NCBI GenBank assembly: GCA_021770615.1
Contig: JAETQR010000024.1
Location: 1 to 64,000 of the forward strand
DNA from: Lachnospiraceae bacterium
GTDB taxonomy: Bacteria > Bacillota_A > Clostridia > Lachnospirales > Lachnospiraceae
Length of the DNA: 64,000 nt
Direction: 5' to 3'
The notes under the pieces were generated by a model. It was not told the DNA's origin. It searched no databases and saw only the letters and a program-made list of their open reading frames with translations. The position numbers and the translations under genes were made by a program. Positions 33,613-42,324 of the stretch are shown one piece after another; position 1 is the stretch's first letter, and each line of letters begins with the position of its first letter.

Positions 33613-34539
33613 ATGAAATATAAAGAATTTAAGGAGAATCTGCAGAAACAGATTCAGAGCGAGTATACAGAGGCAGACATATATACGGAAATCGTGGGAA
33701 GGAATAACGGAATCAGTAAAGAACGGCTGGTGATCCGTGATAAAGGGGAACACATTGTTCCCTGCATTTATCTGAGGGAGTTGTATCAGTGCTATGAGGA
33801 AACCGGGGATATGAAACTTTGTGTGCAGATGGTAAAACAGCTTGCCGAGAGAAGAAAAGAAATGCCAGTATGTAATATACCCCAAATATGGGAAGAATGC
33901 CGGGGACGTATTTTGCTCCGGCTGGTCTGTCGGGAATGGAACCGGGGCTATCTGGAAACCGTACCCTATAAAGAATATCTGAATTTGGCTGTCACATTTC
34001 ATCTGCTGTTGGAAAAAACAGAAGATGCTGTTTACTCCATGCCTGTGACAAATGAAATTATGGCAATCTGGGGAACCAGTGAGGACGAACTTTTTCAGGC
34101 AGGAATGGAGCATCTGCATGAGCACAGTCACTTTGAGGTAAGCGGAATTGATAAATTTATTTCTCAATTTATGGGAGAGGAACCGGGAGCAGACCTTAAA
34201 AAAGAAAAGACAGATTTAGAGGAAAGGAAGAAATTGTATCAGTTTCTTTTGCATCATATGTATGTATTATCCGCAGTTCCGTACTGTTTTGGTTCAATAG
34301 GGATGCTTGCTACGCAAGAGCTGAAAGCGTTTGCGGATCAGGCAGGAGGTTTTTATATCCTGCCATCTTCCGTGCATGAATTGATTATTTTCCCGGAGTT
34401 TATAGGGGTATCTGTGGATTATCTGAAAAGTATAGTACAGAGAATCAATCAGTCAGATTTGCTTCCCGAAGAACGCTTATCGGATTCTGTGTATTATTTT
34501 AATCCAGAGAGTGGCGAAGTGGAACTTGTCGGAAATTGA
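33613..34539 (+). CDS. DUF5688 family protein
   Basis: 308 residues; the N-terminal YKEFKENLQKQIQ...GISKERLVIRD, the mid part YLETVPYKEYLNLAVTFHLLL and the C-terminal FYILPSSVHELIIFPE match DUF5688, common as accessory genes near recombinases in Lachnospiraceae. Two predicted folds of unknown activity. AAAGGAGAG is the ribosome site. It lies just behind the recombinase and may be cargo or a regulator. Confidence 0.75.
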   Translation: MKYKEFKENLQKQIQSEYTEADIYTEIVGRNNGISKERLVIRDKGEHIVPCIYLRELYQCYEETGDMKLCVQMVKQLAERRKEMPVCNIPQIWEECRGRILLRLVCREWNRGYLETVPYKEYLNLAVTFHLLLEKTEDAVYSMPVTNEIMAIWGTSEDELFQAGMEHLHEHSHFEVSGIDKFISQFMGEEPGADLKKEKTDLEERKKLYQFLLHHMYVLSAVPYCFGSIGMLATQELKAFADQAGGFYILPSSVHELIIFPEFIGVSVDYLKSIVQRINQSDLLPEERLSDSVYYFNPESGEVELVGN

Positions 34540-34651
34540 TTTCTGCTTTCCCGTTTCAGGAACTGTTTCAGAGGGAAAATTTGAATTGTGTAAATGTGTG
34601 AAACGTGGTAAACTATAAGCAACATAAGAACGAACGAAAGAAGGTGGTGCA

Positions 34652-35449
34652 GTGCCAGTCAGCAATGCAGAAGAAAAGCGGAAGAAGATAGAAAAACGTA
34701 TCAAAGATTTCCGGCTGTTTGATGATGAGTTTATGACGAAAATTTTTGAGGATGATATAGAGTGTACGGAGCTTGTTCTCCACATTATCATGGATAAACC
34801 GGATTTGAAAGTAAAGAAAACCCAAGTCCAGCATGTGATAAAGAACTTGCAGGGGCGTTCTCTAACTCTGGATATTCATGCGACCGATAAGGAACAGAAA
34901 GAGTATGATATAGAAATTCAACGGGCGGATAGTGGAGCAAAACCAAAACGTGCAAGGTATCACAGCAGTCTGCTGGATGCCAATGTACTATTAGCATCCG
35001 ATGAAACGGAAAACCTGCCAGAAACTTATGTAATATTCATAACTGAAAATGACGTTTTGGGAAAGGATAAGCCGATTTATCATATCAACCGATACATAGA
35101 AGAGACGGGAGAAGTTTTCGGAGATTGTTCGCATATCTTATATGTGAATGGGGCATATCGTGATGAATCACCTTTGGGATTGCTCATGCGAGATTTTTCC
35201 TGTATGAATGCTTCGGATATGCATTATAAAAAATTAGCAGATAGGGTACGATATTTTAAGGAAAACGAGGAAGGAGTGCAGACTATGAGTGGAATTGTAG
35301 CAGAACTGATCGATGAGGAAAAGAGGGAAATGACTGTAAAGCTATTGAAAAATGGCAAACTTTCTAAAAAGGAAATAGCAGAGATTTCAGGACTTGACAT
35401 TGAAGTTGTGGAGACTTTGGAGAAAGAGCAGAAAGCAGTCGTTTATTAA
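34652..35449 (+). CDS. Rpn-family PD-(D/E)XK nuclease / putative transposase
   Basis: 265 residues from a GTG with GAAGGTGGTG before it. Residues ~20-110 hold the PD-(D/E)XK core (SLTLDIHATDKEQKEYDIEIQRA, catalytic D and ExQ), followed by YHSSLLDANVLL and the later conserved HYKKLADRVRYFKENEEGVQTMS. The C-terminal ~55 residues are a helix-turn-helix-like tail (KLLKNGKLSKKEIAEISGLDIEVVETLEK). Rpn proteins are DNA endonucleases linked to recombination and phage defence. Its 3' end was recently copied to 39685-39911. Confidence 0.85.
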   Translation: MPVSNAEEKRKKIEKRIKDFRLFDDEFMTKIFEDDIECTELVLHIIMDKPDLKVKKTQVQHVIKNLQGRSLTLDIHATDKEQKEYDIEIQRADSGAKPKRARYHSSLLDANVLLASDETENLPETYVIFITENDVLGKDKPIYHINRYIEETGEVFGDCSHILYVNGAYRDESPLGLLMRDFSCMNASDMHYKKLADRVRYFKENEEGVQTMSGIVAELIDEEKREMTVKLLKNGKLSKKEIAEISGLDIEVVETLEKEQKAVVY

Positions 35450-35848
35450 ATGGAGTTTTGATAAGAAACCAGTGTTGGGACAGATGTAAGCTGGGATGTT
35501 TATATCTGTCTCAGTAAAAGTTGCTATATCGAAGTTGTTATTTCAAGGGATGATTGATTAAACTGGCATTGAAAAGAGGCAAGGAATATATAACATTATT
35601 GTTGTGAGGCAGGATATTAAGATATCTGTTGAAACATAAAAGTCCTTTTAAATTCTAAATGAAGCAGTTGTAGAATAAGTTGGTTTATCAAAAAAGAAAC
35701 ATTAGTATTTATTAAATAGGAGTAACTATTAGGTTGAGTACCAGTTCTATAAATAGAAAGGGAGACTGTTATTAAATAATGAAAGTTATATTTGTTGGAT
35801 AAGAAATTAATTTTAATTTATTTAGTGAAAAGTATTAGGAGGTAAAAA
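35450..35848. other. ~400-base AT-rich gap
   Basis: No gene found. A GGGACAGAT/ATCTGTCTC inverted repeat (35475-35514) may end the Rpn transcript; the rest is AT-rich leader of the restriction gene. Confidence 0.4.
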
Positions 35849-37930
35849 ATGGAAGCAACACAAGGTTCTTTGTTAAGATTTATGGAGGGGGCGGATAAGC
35901 GATTTATTATTCCTGTTTATCAAAGAAACTATGATTGGAAAAAGGAACATTGCGAAACATTACTAGAGGATTTAATAGCAGTATATAGAAATCAATTAGC
36001 AACCCATTTCTTTGGCAGCATAGTTTTTGTTGGTGATGATAATGCTTCAGGACCAGAATATTCTATTATAGATGGTCAACAACGATTAACTACAATTTCA
36101 CTCTTGTTGTTGGCAATTTATAATTATATAAATGATAAAAACATAGAAAGTAAAATATTGAATGCTAAAAAGATAAGAGATAGTTATCTTGTGGATGAAT
36201 ATTCAACAGAAGAGGTAAAGTTGAAACTTAAATTGATTAAGAATGATAGAGTTGCTTATGAAAGTTTATTTTCGGATGAAACAAGAGTTTCAGATTCCAA
36301 AATTAATGGTAATTACATATATTTTTATAAGAGAATTTCTAATATGGAGATAAATGAAATTGAGGGGGTTTATTTAGCAATACAAAAATTGGTTGTTGTT
36401 AAAATCTCAATTAAACCTACTCATGGAGATAATCCCCAGTTGATTTTTGAAAGTCTGAATTCTACAGGTCTTGATTTGGAAGAAGCTGATAAAATAAGAA
36501 ATTTTATACTGATGGATTTAAAGGTGGAAGAGCAAGAAAAATATTATACTAAGTACTGGTCTAAAATAGAAAGTGAAACACTTTATAATGTTAGTACTTT
36601 TATAAGATTCTATTTAGCGATTAAAGAACAAAAACTTTATTCGCCTTCTTTGCTTTATAAAAATTTTAAGCAATATGTTATAATAAAAAAGTTTGATGAT
36701 AAAAGTATTCTATTAAAAGATTTATTAAAGTATGCAAAGTATTATAATAAGATATTGAGTGCTGAGGGGAATGAAGGATATAATGGCTCTATAACAAGAA
36801 TTAAAATGATGGATTTGAGTATGGTTTATCCCTTTTTAATGGAATTATTTGATGCACAAGCTAGCCATATGATATCGAAGAATGATTTTGAAGAGATATT
36901 AAAAATTCTAGAAACATATATAATTAGGAGAGTAATATGTGGTATATCATTCGAGTCATTGAACAAAACTTTTGCATTTATGGGAAATACAATCAAAAAC
37001 TTAGTAGATGATGAAAAAATTTCATATATAGTAGCTTTTAAATACGTTATATTAAATTATACTGGACACTACCGCTTTCCACGTGATTTTGAGTTTGAAG
37101 AGAAATTTATCCAGAGAGATATTTATTCAATTTCACCTAAGTATAAAAAATATATTTTTGCTGAAATTGAAAATTATGATAATAAAGAAAGATTGGATAT
37201 TTACAGCCAATTAGATAATGGTGAGTTATCAATTGAACATATTATGCCTCAAACATTAAAGGAAGAATGGAAAAAGGAACTGGGAGAAGATTGGGAAATA
37301 GTACACGAAAAGTATATTCATACTATAGGTAATTTAACTCTTACAGGATATAATAGCAAGTACAGTAATTACCCATTTCAAAGAAAACGAGATATGGATA
37401 AAGGATTTAAAGAGAGCCGACTTTTTTTGAATAAATTTGTTGGACAACAAGAAAAATGGACAGAGTATGAAATGAAAAAACGTGCTGAGTTTTTACTTGA
37501 AAGGGCATTGTTAATATGGAAATTACCAGAATGTTCATTTGTCAAAGAGAATGAGGAAGATTGGTATGGGTTAGATGAAGAAACTATTGATTATACAGGA
37601 AAACAAATAAGTCAATATAGGTTTTTGAATGATGTTATTCCAGCAACAGATTGGACAGCAATGTTTAGAGATATAGCAAATACACTATATAGACTTGACG
37701 CTACACCTTTTGAATCTATTGTAAACAAGGAGTTTCCTGAAAATAGAATTCTTGAAAAAAGATTTTCAAAAACTGCTGATACTTTAAGAAATTATCATAG
37801 AGTTGCGGACGGAATTTATATAGAAACAAAGTTAAATACTCAAGCAAAAATTGATATGCTTCGTGTATTATTGTCGCAATATAATGTTGATTTACAAGAT
37901 TTGGCATTTAAGCTAAAAGCAGATGTATAA
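35849..37930 (+). CDS. GmrSD-like restriction protein (DUF262 + HNH DUF1524)
   Basis: 693 residues. DUF262 N-terminal domain: IPVYQRNYDW at 21-30 and DGQQRLTT at 75-82, the ParB-like NTPase motif of GmrS. The C-terminal HNH DUF1524 domain has SIEHIMPQ near 465 and HTIGNLTLTGYNSKYSN near 500. The last ~130 residues form a third small domain. Such fused proteins cut modified phage DNA (type IV restriction). Very AT-rich, unlike the core genes, so recently acquired. AGGAGG precedes the ATG. Confidence 0.9.
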   Translation: MEATQGSLLRFMEGADKRFIIPVYQRNYDWKKEHCETLLEDLIAVYRNQLATHFFGSIVFVGDDNASGPEYSIIDGQQRLTTISLLLLAIYNYINDKNIESKILNAKKIRDSYLVDEYSTEEVKLKLKLIKNDRVAYESLFSDETRVSDSKINGNYIYFYKRISNMEINEIEGVYLAIQKLVVVKISIKPTHGDNPQLIFESLNSTGLDLEEADKIRNFILMDLKVEEQEKYYTKYWSKIESETLYNVSTFIRFYLAIKEQKLYSPSLLYKNFKQYVIIKKFDDKSILLKDLLKYAKYYNKILSAEGNEGYNGSITRIKMMDLSMVYPFLMELFDAQASHMISKNDFEEILKILETYIIRRVICGISFESLNKTFAFMGNTIKNLVDDEKISYIVAFKYVILNYTGHYRFPRDFEFEEKFIQRDIYSISPKYKKYIFAEIENYDNKERLDIYSQLDNGELSIEHIMPQTLKEEWKKELGEDWEIVHEKYIHTIGNLTLTGYNSKYSNYPFQRKRDMDKGFKESRLFLNKFVGQQEKWTEYEMKKRAEFLLERALLIWKLPECSFVKENEEDWYGLDEETIDYTGKQISQYRFLNDVIPATDWTAMFRDIANTLYRLDATPFESIVNKEFPENRILEKRFSKTADTLRNYHRVADGIYIETKLNTQAKIDMLRVLLSQYNVDLQDLAFKLKADV

Positions 37931-38033
37931 ATTTGAATATTTTGAATGTTTGCAAATAGTAATATTATGATAAAGTAAGTATAGATTTTTTGTTATATAG
38001 TTTTTCTCCTAAAACAAATAAAAACAAGGGAAA

Positions 38034-38080
38034 AACCTCACTTGCTCCAGTCATGGAGAACCGTACCATAAATAAATGAG
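38034..38080 (+). repeat. attachment-site copy B (47-bp direct repeat)
   Basis: Contains AGAACCGTACCATAAATAA (38057-38075), one base different from the rlmH end. The whole 47-base block from AACCTCAC to AAATGAG recurs at 40478-40524 with a single change. It lies 15.3 kb after the rlmH copy and marks the right end of the recombinase-bearing unit. Confidence 0.7.
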
Positions 38081-38093
38081 GTTTTTGTTTTGG

Positions 38094-38122
38094 TTGTAAG
38101 TTTGGGGCGGTGGGGTTATAAT
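38094..38122 (+). promoter_or_regulatory. promoter just inside att copy B
   Basis: TTGTAA, 17-base spacer, TATAAT: same hexamers, spacing and following bases (ATGAG) as the promoter behind rlmH. Drives the DUF3791-DUF3990 genes. Confidence 0.65.
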
Positions 38123-38151
38123 GAGGATATCGGATTTGGGGAGGTGGCGGT

Positions 38152-38370
38152 ATGTGTACAAAGAAAGAATTGGAATTTAGTCTTTTTATCATTTATCAGT
38201 TATCGGAGAAATGGAATAAGACACCACCAGAGGTATATAAAATACTGAATGATACCCGTATTCTGGATGATTATATTATTGCGTGCTATGATACGCTCCA
38301 TACGCTGGGAGCGGAATATCTGACAGAGGATATTACAGAATTTACGAGAGAGAAGGGAGTACAGGTATGA
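38152..38370 (+). CDS. DUF3791 domain protein
   Basis: 72 residues with the family pattern FIIYQLSEKWNKTPPEVYKIL, then ILDDYIIACYDTLHTLGAEYLTEDI. GGAGGTGG precedes the ATG. DUF3791 genes almost always sit beside DUF3990 and are presumed partner/antitoxin proteins. Overlaps the next gene by four bases. Confidence 0.8.
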   Translation: MCTKKELEFSLFIIYQLSEKWNKTPPEVYKILNDTRILDDYIIACYDTLHTLGAEYLTEDITEFTREKGVQV

Positions 38371-38858
38371 TTGTATATCATGGAACGACGATGGTACTGA
38401 AAGAGCCAGATGTGGCATTTTCAAAAGATTATCTGGATTTTGGGAAGGGATTTTATGTTACCACCTATCAGGAGCAGGCAGAAAGGTGGGCTTTGAGAAA
38501 AGGAGTGCGAAAGCAGAAGCCATCATATGTTAATGTATATGAAATGGCTGATGACTTGACTTCTTTTAAAGTGCTGGATTTTGAAAAGGAAAATGAGAAG
38601 TGGCTGGATTTTGTCTGTGCCTGTCGAAGGGGAGATAAAGAATATCAGAATTATGATGTTATTATTGGCGGTGTTGCGGATGATGATGTATTTAAAACTG
38701 TGGATATGTATTTTCGGGGACTTTGGGGCAAGGAAAAGGCATTGGAAGAGTTGCGTTATTATAAAATGAACAATCAGATCTGTATTGTATATCAAGAAAT
38801 TTTGGAGCAGATACTTACTTTCCAGAAATCATATGAGGTGAAAGAAAATGATAGATAA
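38367..38858 (+). CDS. DUF3990 protein, ADP-ribosyltransferase-like
   Basis: 163 residues beginning MIVYHGTTMVLKEPDV, with FGKGFYVTTYQEQAERWA and the late IIGGVADDDVF. The HGT strand, the GFYVT strand and a later acidic position resemble ADP-ribosyltransferase folds, and DUF3990 is regarded as such a domain. Flanked and overlapped by two small genes, a toxin/antitoxin-type layout. The target is unknown. Confidence 0.78.
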   Translation: MIVYHGTTMVLKEPDVAFSKDYLDFGKGFYVTTYQEQAERWALRKGVRKQKPSYVNVYEMADDLTSFKVLDFEKENEKWLDFVCACRRGDKEYQNYDVIIGGVADDDVFKTVDMYFRGLWGKEKALEELRYYKMNNQICIVYQEILEQILTFQKSYEVKENDR

Positions 38859-39075
38859 AAATAGTTTGGAGTTTGTCTACAAGCAGAATTTGGAAGATAA
38901 TATCATTCAATACCTTTCCGAGGTTAAAAAGATTGATTTGCGTCAGGCAACGGATCTATACTATCACAGCAGATTGGCAGAGCAAATTTCTCAAGGACTG
39001 TATGGGATAGAAAATATGGACTACAAATATCTTGTACAGGATATGGTTGAGAACGAGAGGGAGTTATTTTTATAG
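38848..39075 (+). CDS. small partner protein of the DUF3990 gene
   Basis: 75 residues: SLEFVYKQNLEDNIIQYLSEVKKIDLRQATDLYYHSR and an acidic end. It overlaps the DUF3990 stop and has GAGGTGAAAG before the ATG. The helical, acidic shape and position fit a second DUF3791-like partner, probably an antitoxin. Confidence 0.65.
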   Translation: MIDKNSLEFVYKQNLEDNIIQYLSEVKKIDLRQATDLYYHSRLAEQISQGLYGIENMDYKYLVQDMVENERELFL

Positions 39076-39109
39076 GGAAAGGGGAGAACGGATTCAGGGA
39101 GGTAGTGGT

Positions 39110-39523
39110 ATGTCTACAAAAACAGAATTACAAAAGATAACGTAAGTGGTCGTTCAGTCTGTCTTGGAGCTGATGGAAGATAGGATTTATAAAATCATCC
39201 TTTATGGTTCTTATGCCAGAGGAGATTTTGATACAGAATCCGATGTAGATATTATAATCTTACTGGATTGTGATGAGAAAGAACTGAGAAATTACCGCAA
39301 GAGAGTTTCGGTATTAGCTAGTCGGATCAGTCTTGAAAATGATATAGAAGTTTCTCTTCTTCTCAAAAATAGGAAATCTTTTGAAGATAGACGGGTCATT
39401 TTACCGTTTTATCAGAATATTGAGAATGAGGGGGGGATTATATGGAGAATGAGAGGAAGGAACTTTCAAAATATCGAATGGAGCAGGCGAGACAGTATAT
39501 CACATCTGCAAAAGCACTGGTAG
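39110..39523 (+). pseudogene. MNT-type nucleotidyltransferase, broken by an early stop
   Basis: From the ATG at 39110 (GGGAGGTAGTGGT upstream) eleven codons run into TAA at 39143-39145; the same frame then continues with VLELMEDRIYKIILYGSYARGDFDTESDVDI, the GS...DxD nucleotidyltransferase motif. Near the end a run of seven G (39430-39436) shifts the frame so the normal stop is missed. A GTG at 39146 could restart translation. With the HEPN remnant downstream it was a HEPN/MNT toxin-antitoxin pair (MNT is the antitoxin). Confidence 0.7.
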
Positions 39524-39644
39524 AGATTGGCGATTATAAAGGGGTAGCAAATATCTGTAGAAGAAGTGAATGAACAAATTGAAAATGCAGTTAGATTTTG
39601 TGATGAAGTGGAATCATATCTGACAAAAAATGGTAACTTTCATA
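39442..39644 (+). pseudogene. HEPN-domain toxin remnant
   Basis: Starts MENERKELSKYRMEQARQY with the usual HEPN first helix (SAKALVEIGDYKGVAN), then the frame is lost at 39571. A second frame encodes a typical HEPN C-terminus (VEEVNEQIENAVRFCDEVESYL). The middle, including the RxxxxH active site, is deleted. Non-functional. Confidence 0.65.
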
Positions 39645-39911
39645 GCAAGATATCACAGCAGTCTGCTGGATGCCAATGCACCCCAAATTAGCAGACAGGG
39701 TACGATATTTTAAGGAAAACGAGGAAGGAGTGCAGACTATGAGCGGAATTGTAGCAGAACTGATTGACGAGGAAAAGAGGGAAATAACTGTAAGGCTATT
39801 GAAAAATGGCAAACTTTCTAAAAAGGAAATAGCAGAGATTTCAGGACTTGACATTGAAGTTGTGGAGACTTTGGAGAAAGAGCAGAAAGCAGTCGTTTAT
39901 TAAATGGTGTT
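39645..39911 (+). pseudogene. truncated copy of the Rpn nuclease gene
   Basis: 39645-39678 matches the middle of the Rpn gene (about 34952-34985), then jumps to match 35231-35457 at 39685-39911 with only seven differences in 227 bases. The catalytic core is gone. An ATG at 39670 would give a 77-residue C-terminal piece that still carries the helix-turn-helix-like tail. Confidence 0.75.
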
Positions 39912-40220
39912 TTGAATTGTGCAATGTAAATGGAGAAAAAAGCGATAATCCTTTTCTCTGGATAATTTATAACAAAGTAGCAAAAGTTAAGCCAAGTAAA
40001 AAATGGAGGCGGGAATATATGACGTTAATGATGAGAGAAAGAGCGATTAAGCGGGAAACGAGGGAAGAAACGAGATGAGAGGACATCAGAAAATTAATTG
40101 CGAGTCTAAGATTTTATAATATTTCCGATGAAGGGATTCTCCAGCAGTTAATGGAACAATATCAGCTGACAATGGAAGAGGCAAGTGCTTTACTTATAAA
40201 TGGCAGTAAAACCAAAAAGG
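39912..40220 (+). pseudogene. second degraded Rpn-family C-terminus
   Basis: One frame reads NPFLWIIYNKVAKV and KKWRREYMTLMMRERAI (up to TGA at 40076), another continues IRKLIASLRFYNISDEGILQQL and EQYQLTMEEASALL; both are standard Rpn C-terminal motifs split by a frameshift. It is not derived from the neighbouring Rpn copy, which lacks these motifs. Confidence 0.55.
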
Positions 40221-40230
40221 AGGTCGCAGG

Positions 40231-40440
40231 ATGTCAACATTAGAAAAAACGATAAATTTATTGAATACAATGCCAGAATATCAACTTGAGCATATATACA
40301 GTTATGCTCGTTTTTTGTATTCCCATAGTAAAAGTAAAAAAGAGATGCCAGATGAATCCATAGATCAAATACTTGATAGTCTGGTAGGTGTAATATCGGA
40401 TGATGGAAAAACTCTGGAAGAGTATAGAGAAATTAGGTAG
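40231..40440 (+). CDS. small antitoxin-like protein without visible toxin
   Basis: 69 residues: MSTLEKTINLLNTMPEYQLEHIYSYARFL, then a polar linker and LDSLVGVISDDGKTLEEYREIR. This resembles DUF2281/VapB-like antitoxins that normally precede a PIN or RelE toxin; no toxin follows before the next att copy. AAAGGAGGTCGCAGG is a strong ribosome site. Probably an orphan. Confidence 0.6.
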   Translation: MSTLEKTINLLNTMPEYQLEHIYSYARFLYSHSKSKKEMPDESIDQILDSLVGVISDDGKTLEEYREIR

Positions 40441-40477
40441 CAATATTACTTGCTTTTTGTGGGATAGAATCCCCTGA

Positions 40478-40524
40478 AACCTCACTTGCCCCAGTCATGG
40501 AGAACCGTACCATAAATAAATGAG
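40478..40524 (+). repeat. attachment-site copy C (47-bp direct repeat)
   Basis: 46 of 47 bases identical to 38034-38080, including AGAACCGTACCATAAATAA (40501-40519). Right end of the 2.4-kb unit. Confidence 0.7.
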
Positions 40525-40551
40525 ATGTGTAAAAAAGGAGAGCATGATAGA

Positions 40552-41022
40552 ATGCCTAAATTATATTTAATTCCATGGACAAGAGAATTGTGCCATAAGT
40601 TTTATAAGAATTTTGAAAACGATTCTGATATCTTTGTGGATATGAATGCATTTTCTAAATACAGGTATAACAGGCAAAAGGTCAATCGTTATTTTGATGA
40701 AAACCAAAAAAAGTCGCGTATTGTTCTTTATTTAATGAAAGGGGAACAACCAATCGGGGAAGTTAAAATAAAAGAAATTGATTACCAGAAAAAGGAGTGT
40801 AGTTTAGGAATACATATGCAAAACGAATCAGTAAAGGGAAAAGGATTCGGAACAAAAGCAGAAAAGCTAGCGTTACAGTATGCTTTTGGACAATTAGGAT
40901 TACAGACAGTACGAGCAGATGTGTTATTGAAAAATAAAAGAAGCCAGCATATTCTGGAAAAGGTTGGCTTTGTAGAAGAAAGAGAGGATGATGAGTTTCG
41001 GTATTATCAATACAAGCGGTAA
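40552..41022 (+). CDS. GNAT family N-acetyltransferase
   Basis: 156 residues from the ATG at 40552; an ATG at 40525 is in frame but lies in the att repeat and lacks a ribosome site. Central strand IGEVKIKEID, acetyl-CoA loop region KGKGFGTKAEKLALQYA and ADVLLKNKRSQHILEKVGF are standard for RimJ/L-like acetyltransferases. Substrate unknown. Cargo of the third unit. Confidence 0.8.
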   Translation: MPKLYLIPWTRELCHKFYKNFENDSDIFVDMNAFSKYRYNRQKVNRYFDENQKKSRIVLYLMKGEQPIGEVKIKEIDYQKKECSLGIHMQNESVKGKGFGTKAEKLALQYAFGQLGLQTVRADVLLKNKRSQHILEKVGFVEEREDDEFRYYQYKR

Positions 41023-41054
41023 AAGGAGAAGATGTGGTAAGGAGAATGATTATT

Positions 41055-42245
41055 ATGAAGAGATGGGGGATATTTGTATGTGTTGTGCTGTTATTGTTTT
41101 GTGGGTGTTCAAGACAGACGAATGATAGTAGTTTATACGATAGTACGGGAAAATGGAGCAGCAGGATTGATGGAGTGGCTAATACGGAGGATCTTGCCTG
41201 TATTGATAATACAATAGCATACACCACGAATTTATATGTCTGTTTCTACGATATGGTAACGGAAAAGATGATAACAGATGATATTCCTGATTGGCAGCAG
41301 GTTTTAGCGGTGTCAGCAGGGGAAAAATATTTTTACATTCTCATGAGAGACTCTTCGGGAGCAATGGAAACAGAACCATGTTATCTTAAAATATATACGG
41401 TAGATGGAGTGCTGTTTAAGGAACTGGAAGTCCCTTTTCAGACAATATTTGTTTCAGATGGAATGATATATGTGTATTGGGGGCTCGATTATGAACTTCA
41501 GAGTTTTGATCGAAGGATGGGTCATATAGAGGCGACACATTGTTTAAGTGAAAAAATTTTTCTGGCGGATTTTCCGGATAAAAATTCAGATTGGAATGAA
41601 ATGGAGGGCGATACGCTGCAGATTGCGTCAAAAACATTTTATCGATACCCGGCAGATGGTGTAATACATAAAAAATCATATTACAGTGATGATAAATACC
41701 TGCAGGAAATCCAGCAGTTATATTTTACACAGTATAAGGATGGGGAATTGGCTACCCCTCGAGAGAGGGCGATCGGTTCAAAATATTTAGAAGAACTATA
41801 TGCCATGATGAAAAACAGGGAAAAGAACTGGGTAACATTTGCCAGTGAAGTGAATGGCATTATGTATGGAGTTTGTAATGTATATACAGGTGGGTCAGGC
41901 TTCCTTTCCCAGATGGATACAAACTGCGTTGATTACAGCTTTTCATTTTTCTATAATGAAATTACGGACACATTGGAGAAAATAAACAGGTATGAAAAAG
42001 TAGAATTAATCTATGATGATGGGGATCATGTACTTATTCATAAAGAGGATGGGGTATATTATATCGACCAGACTATGAGCAAGGAAGAGAAGATTTTGGA
42101 TTATGATGGTGCAATCGGAGTAACAGTGAGAGACAATTTATTGCTTGTGCAAAAAAATGAATCTTATGTTGGAAATGGCGATGCAAAAGAAGAACAGGAA
42201 TTTTATTGGGGGACAGACACCAGAGTTATAAAAAAGTTATGGTAA
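41055..42245 (+). CDS. hypothetical lipoprotein
   Basis: 396 residues from the ATG at 41055 (AAGGAG ten bases ahead). MKRWGIFVCVVLLLFCGC is a lipoprotein signal; C16 or C18 would be lipidated. The rest is a soluble, mostly beta protein, with patterns (FYILMRDSSG, CYLKIYTVDGVLF, GMIYVYWG) suggesting a propeller of short four-strand repeats. Located outside the membrane. Function unknown; related in style to the lipoproteins at 43.3 and 49.4 kb. Confidence 0.65.
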   Translation: MKRWGIFVCVVLLLFCGCSRQTNDSSLYDSTGKWSSRIDGVANTEDLACIDNTIAYTTNLYVCFYDMVTEKMITDDIPDWQQVLAVSAGEKYFYILMRDSSGAMETEPCYLKIYTVDGVLFKELEVPFQTIFVSDGMIYVYWGLDYELQSFDRRMGHIEATHCLSEKIFLADFPDKNSDWNEMEGDTLQIASKTFYRYPADGVIHKKSYYSDDKYLQEIQQLYFTQYKDGELATPRERAIGSKYLEELYAMMKNREKNWVTFASEVNGIMYGVCNVYTGGSGFLSQMDTNCVDYSFSFFYNEITDTLEKINRYEKVELIYDDGDHVLIHKEDGVYYIDQTMSKEEKILDYDGAIGVTVRDNLLLVQKNESYVGNGDAKEEQEFYWGTDTRVIKKLW

Positions 42246-42324
42246 AAAATTAAGATTAAATGAAACAGTATTGGGAAAAGATTTTCAAAGGGTGAATTTT
42301 AAAACTAACCCCGGTATGTAAGGG

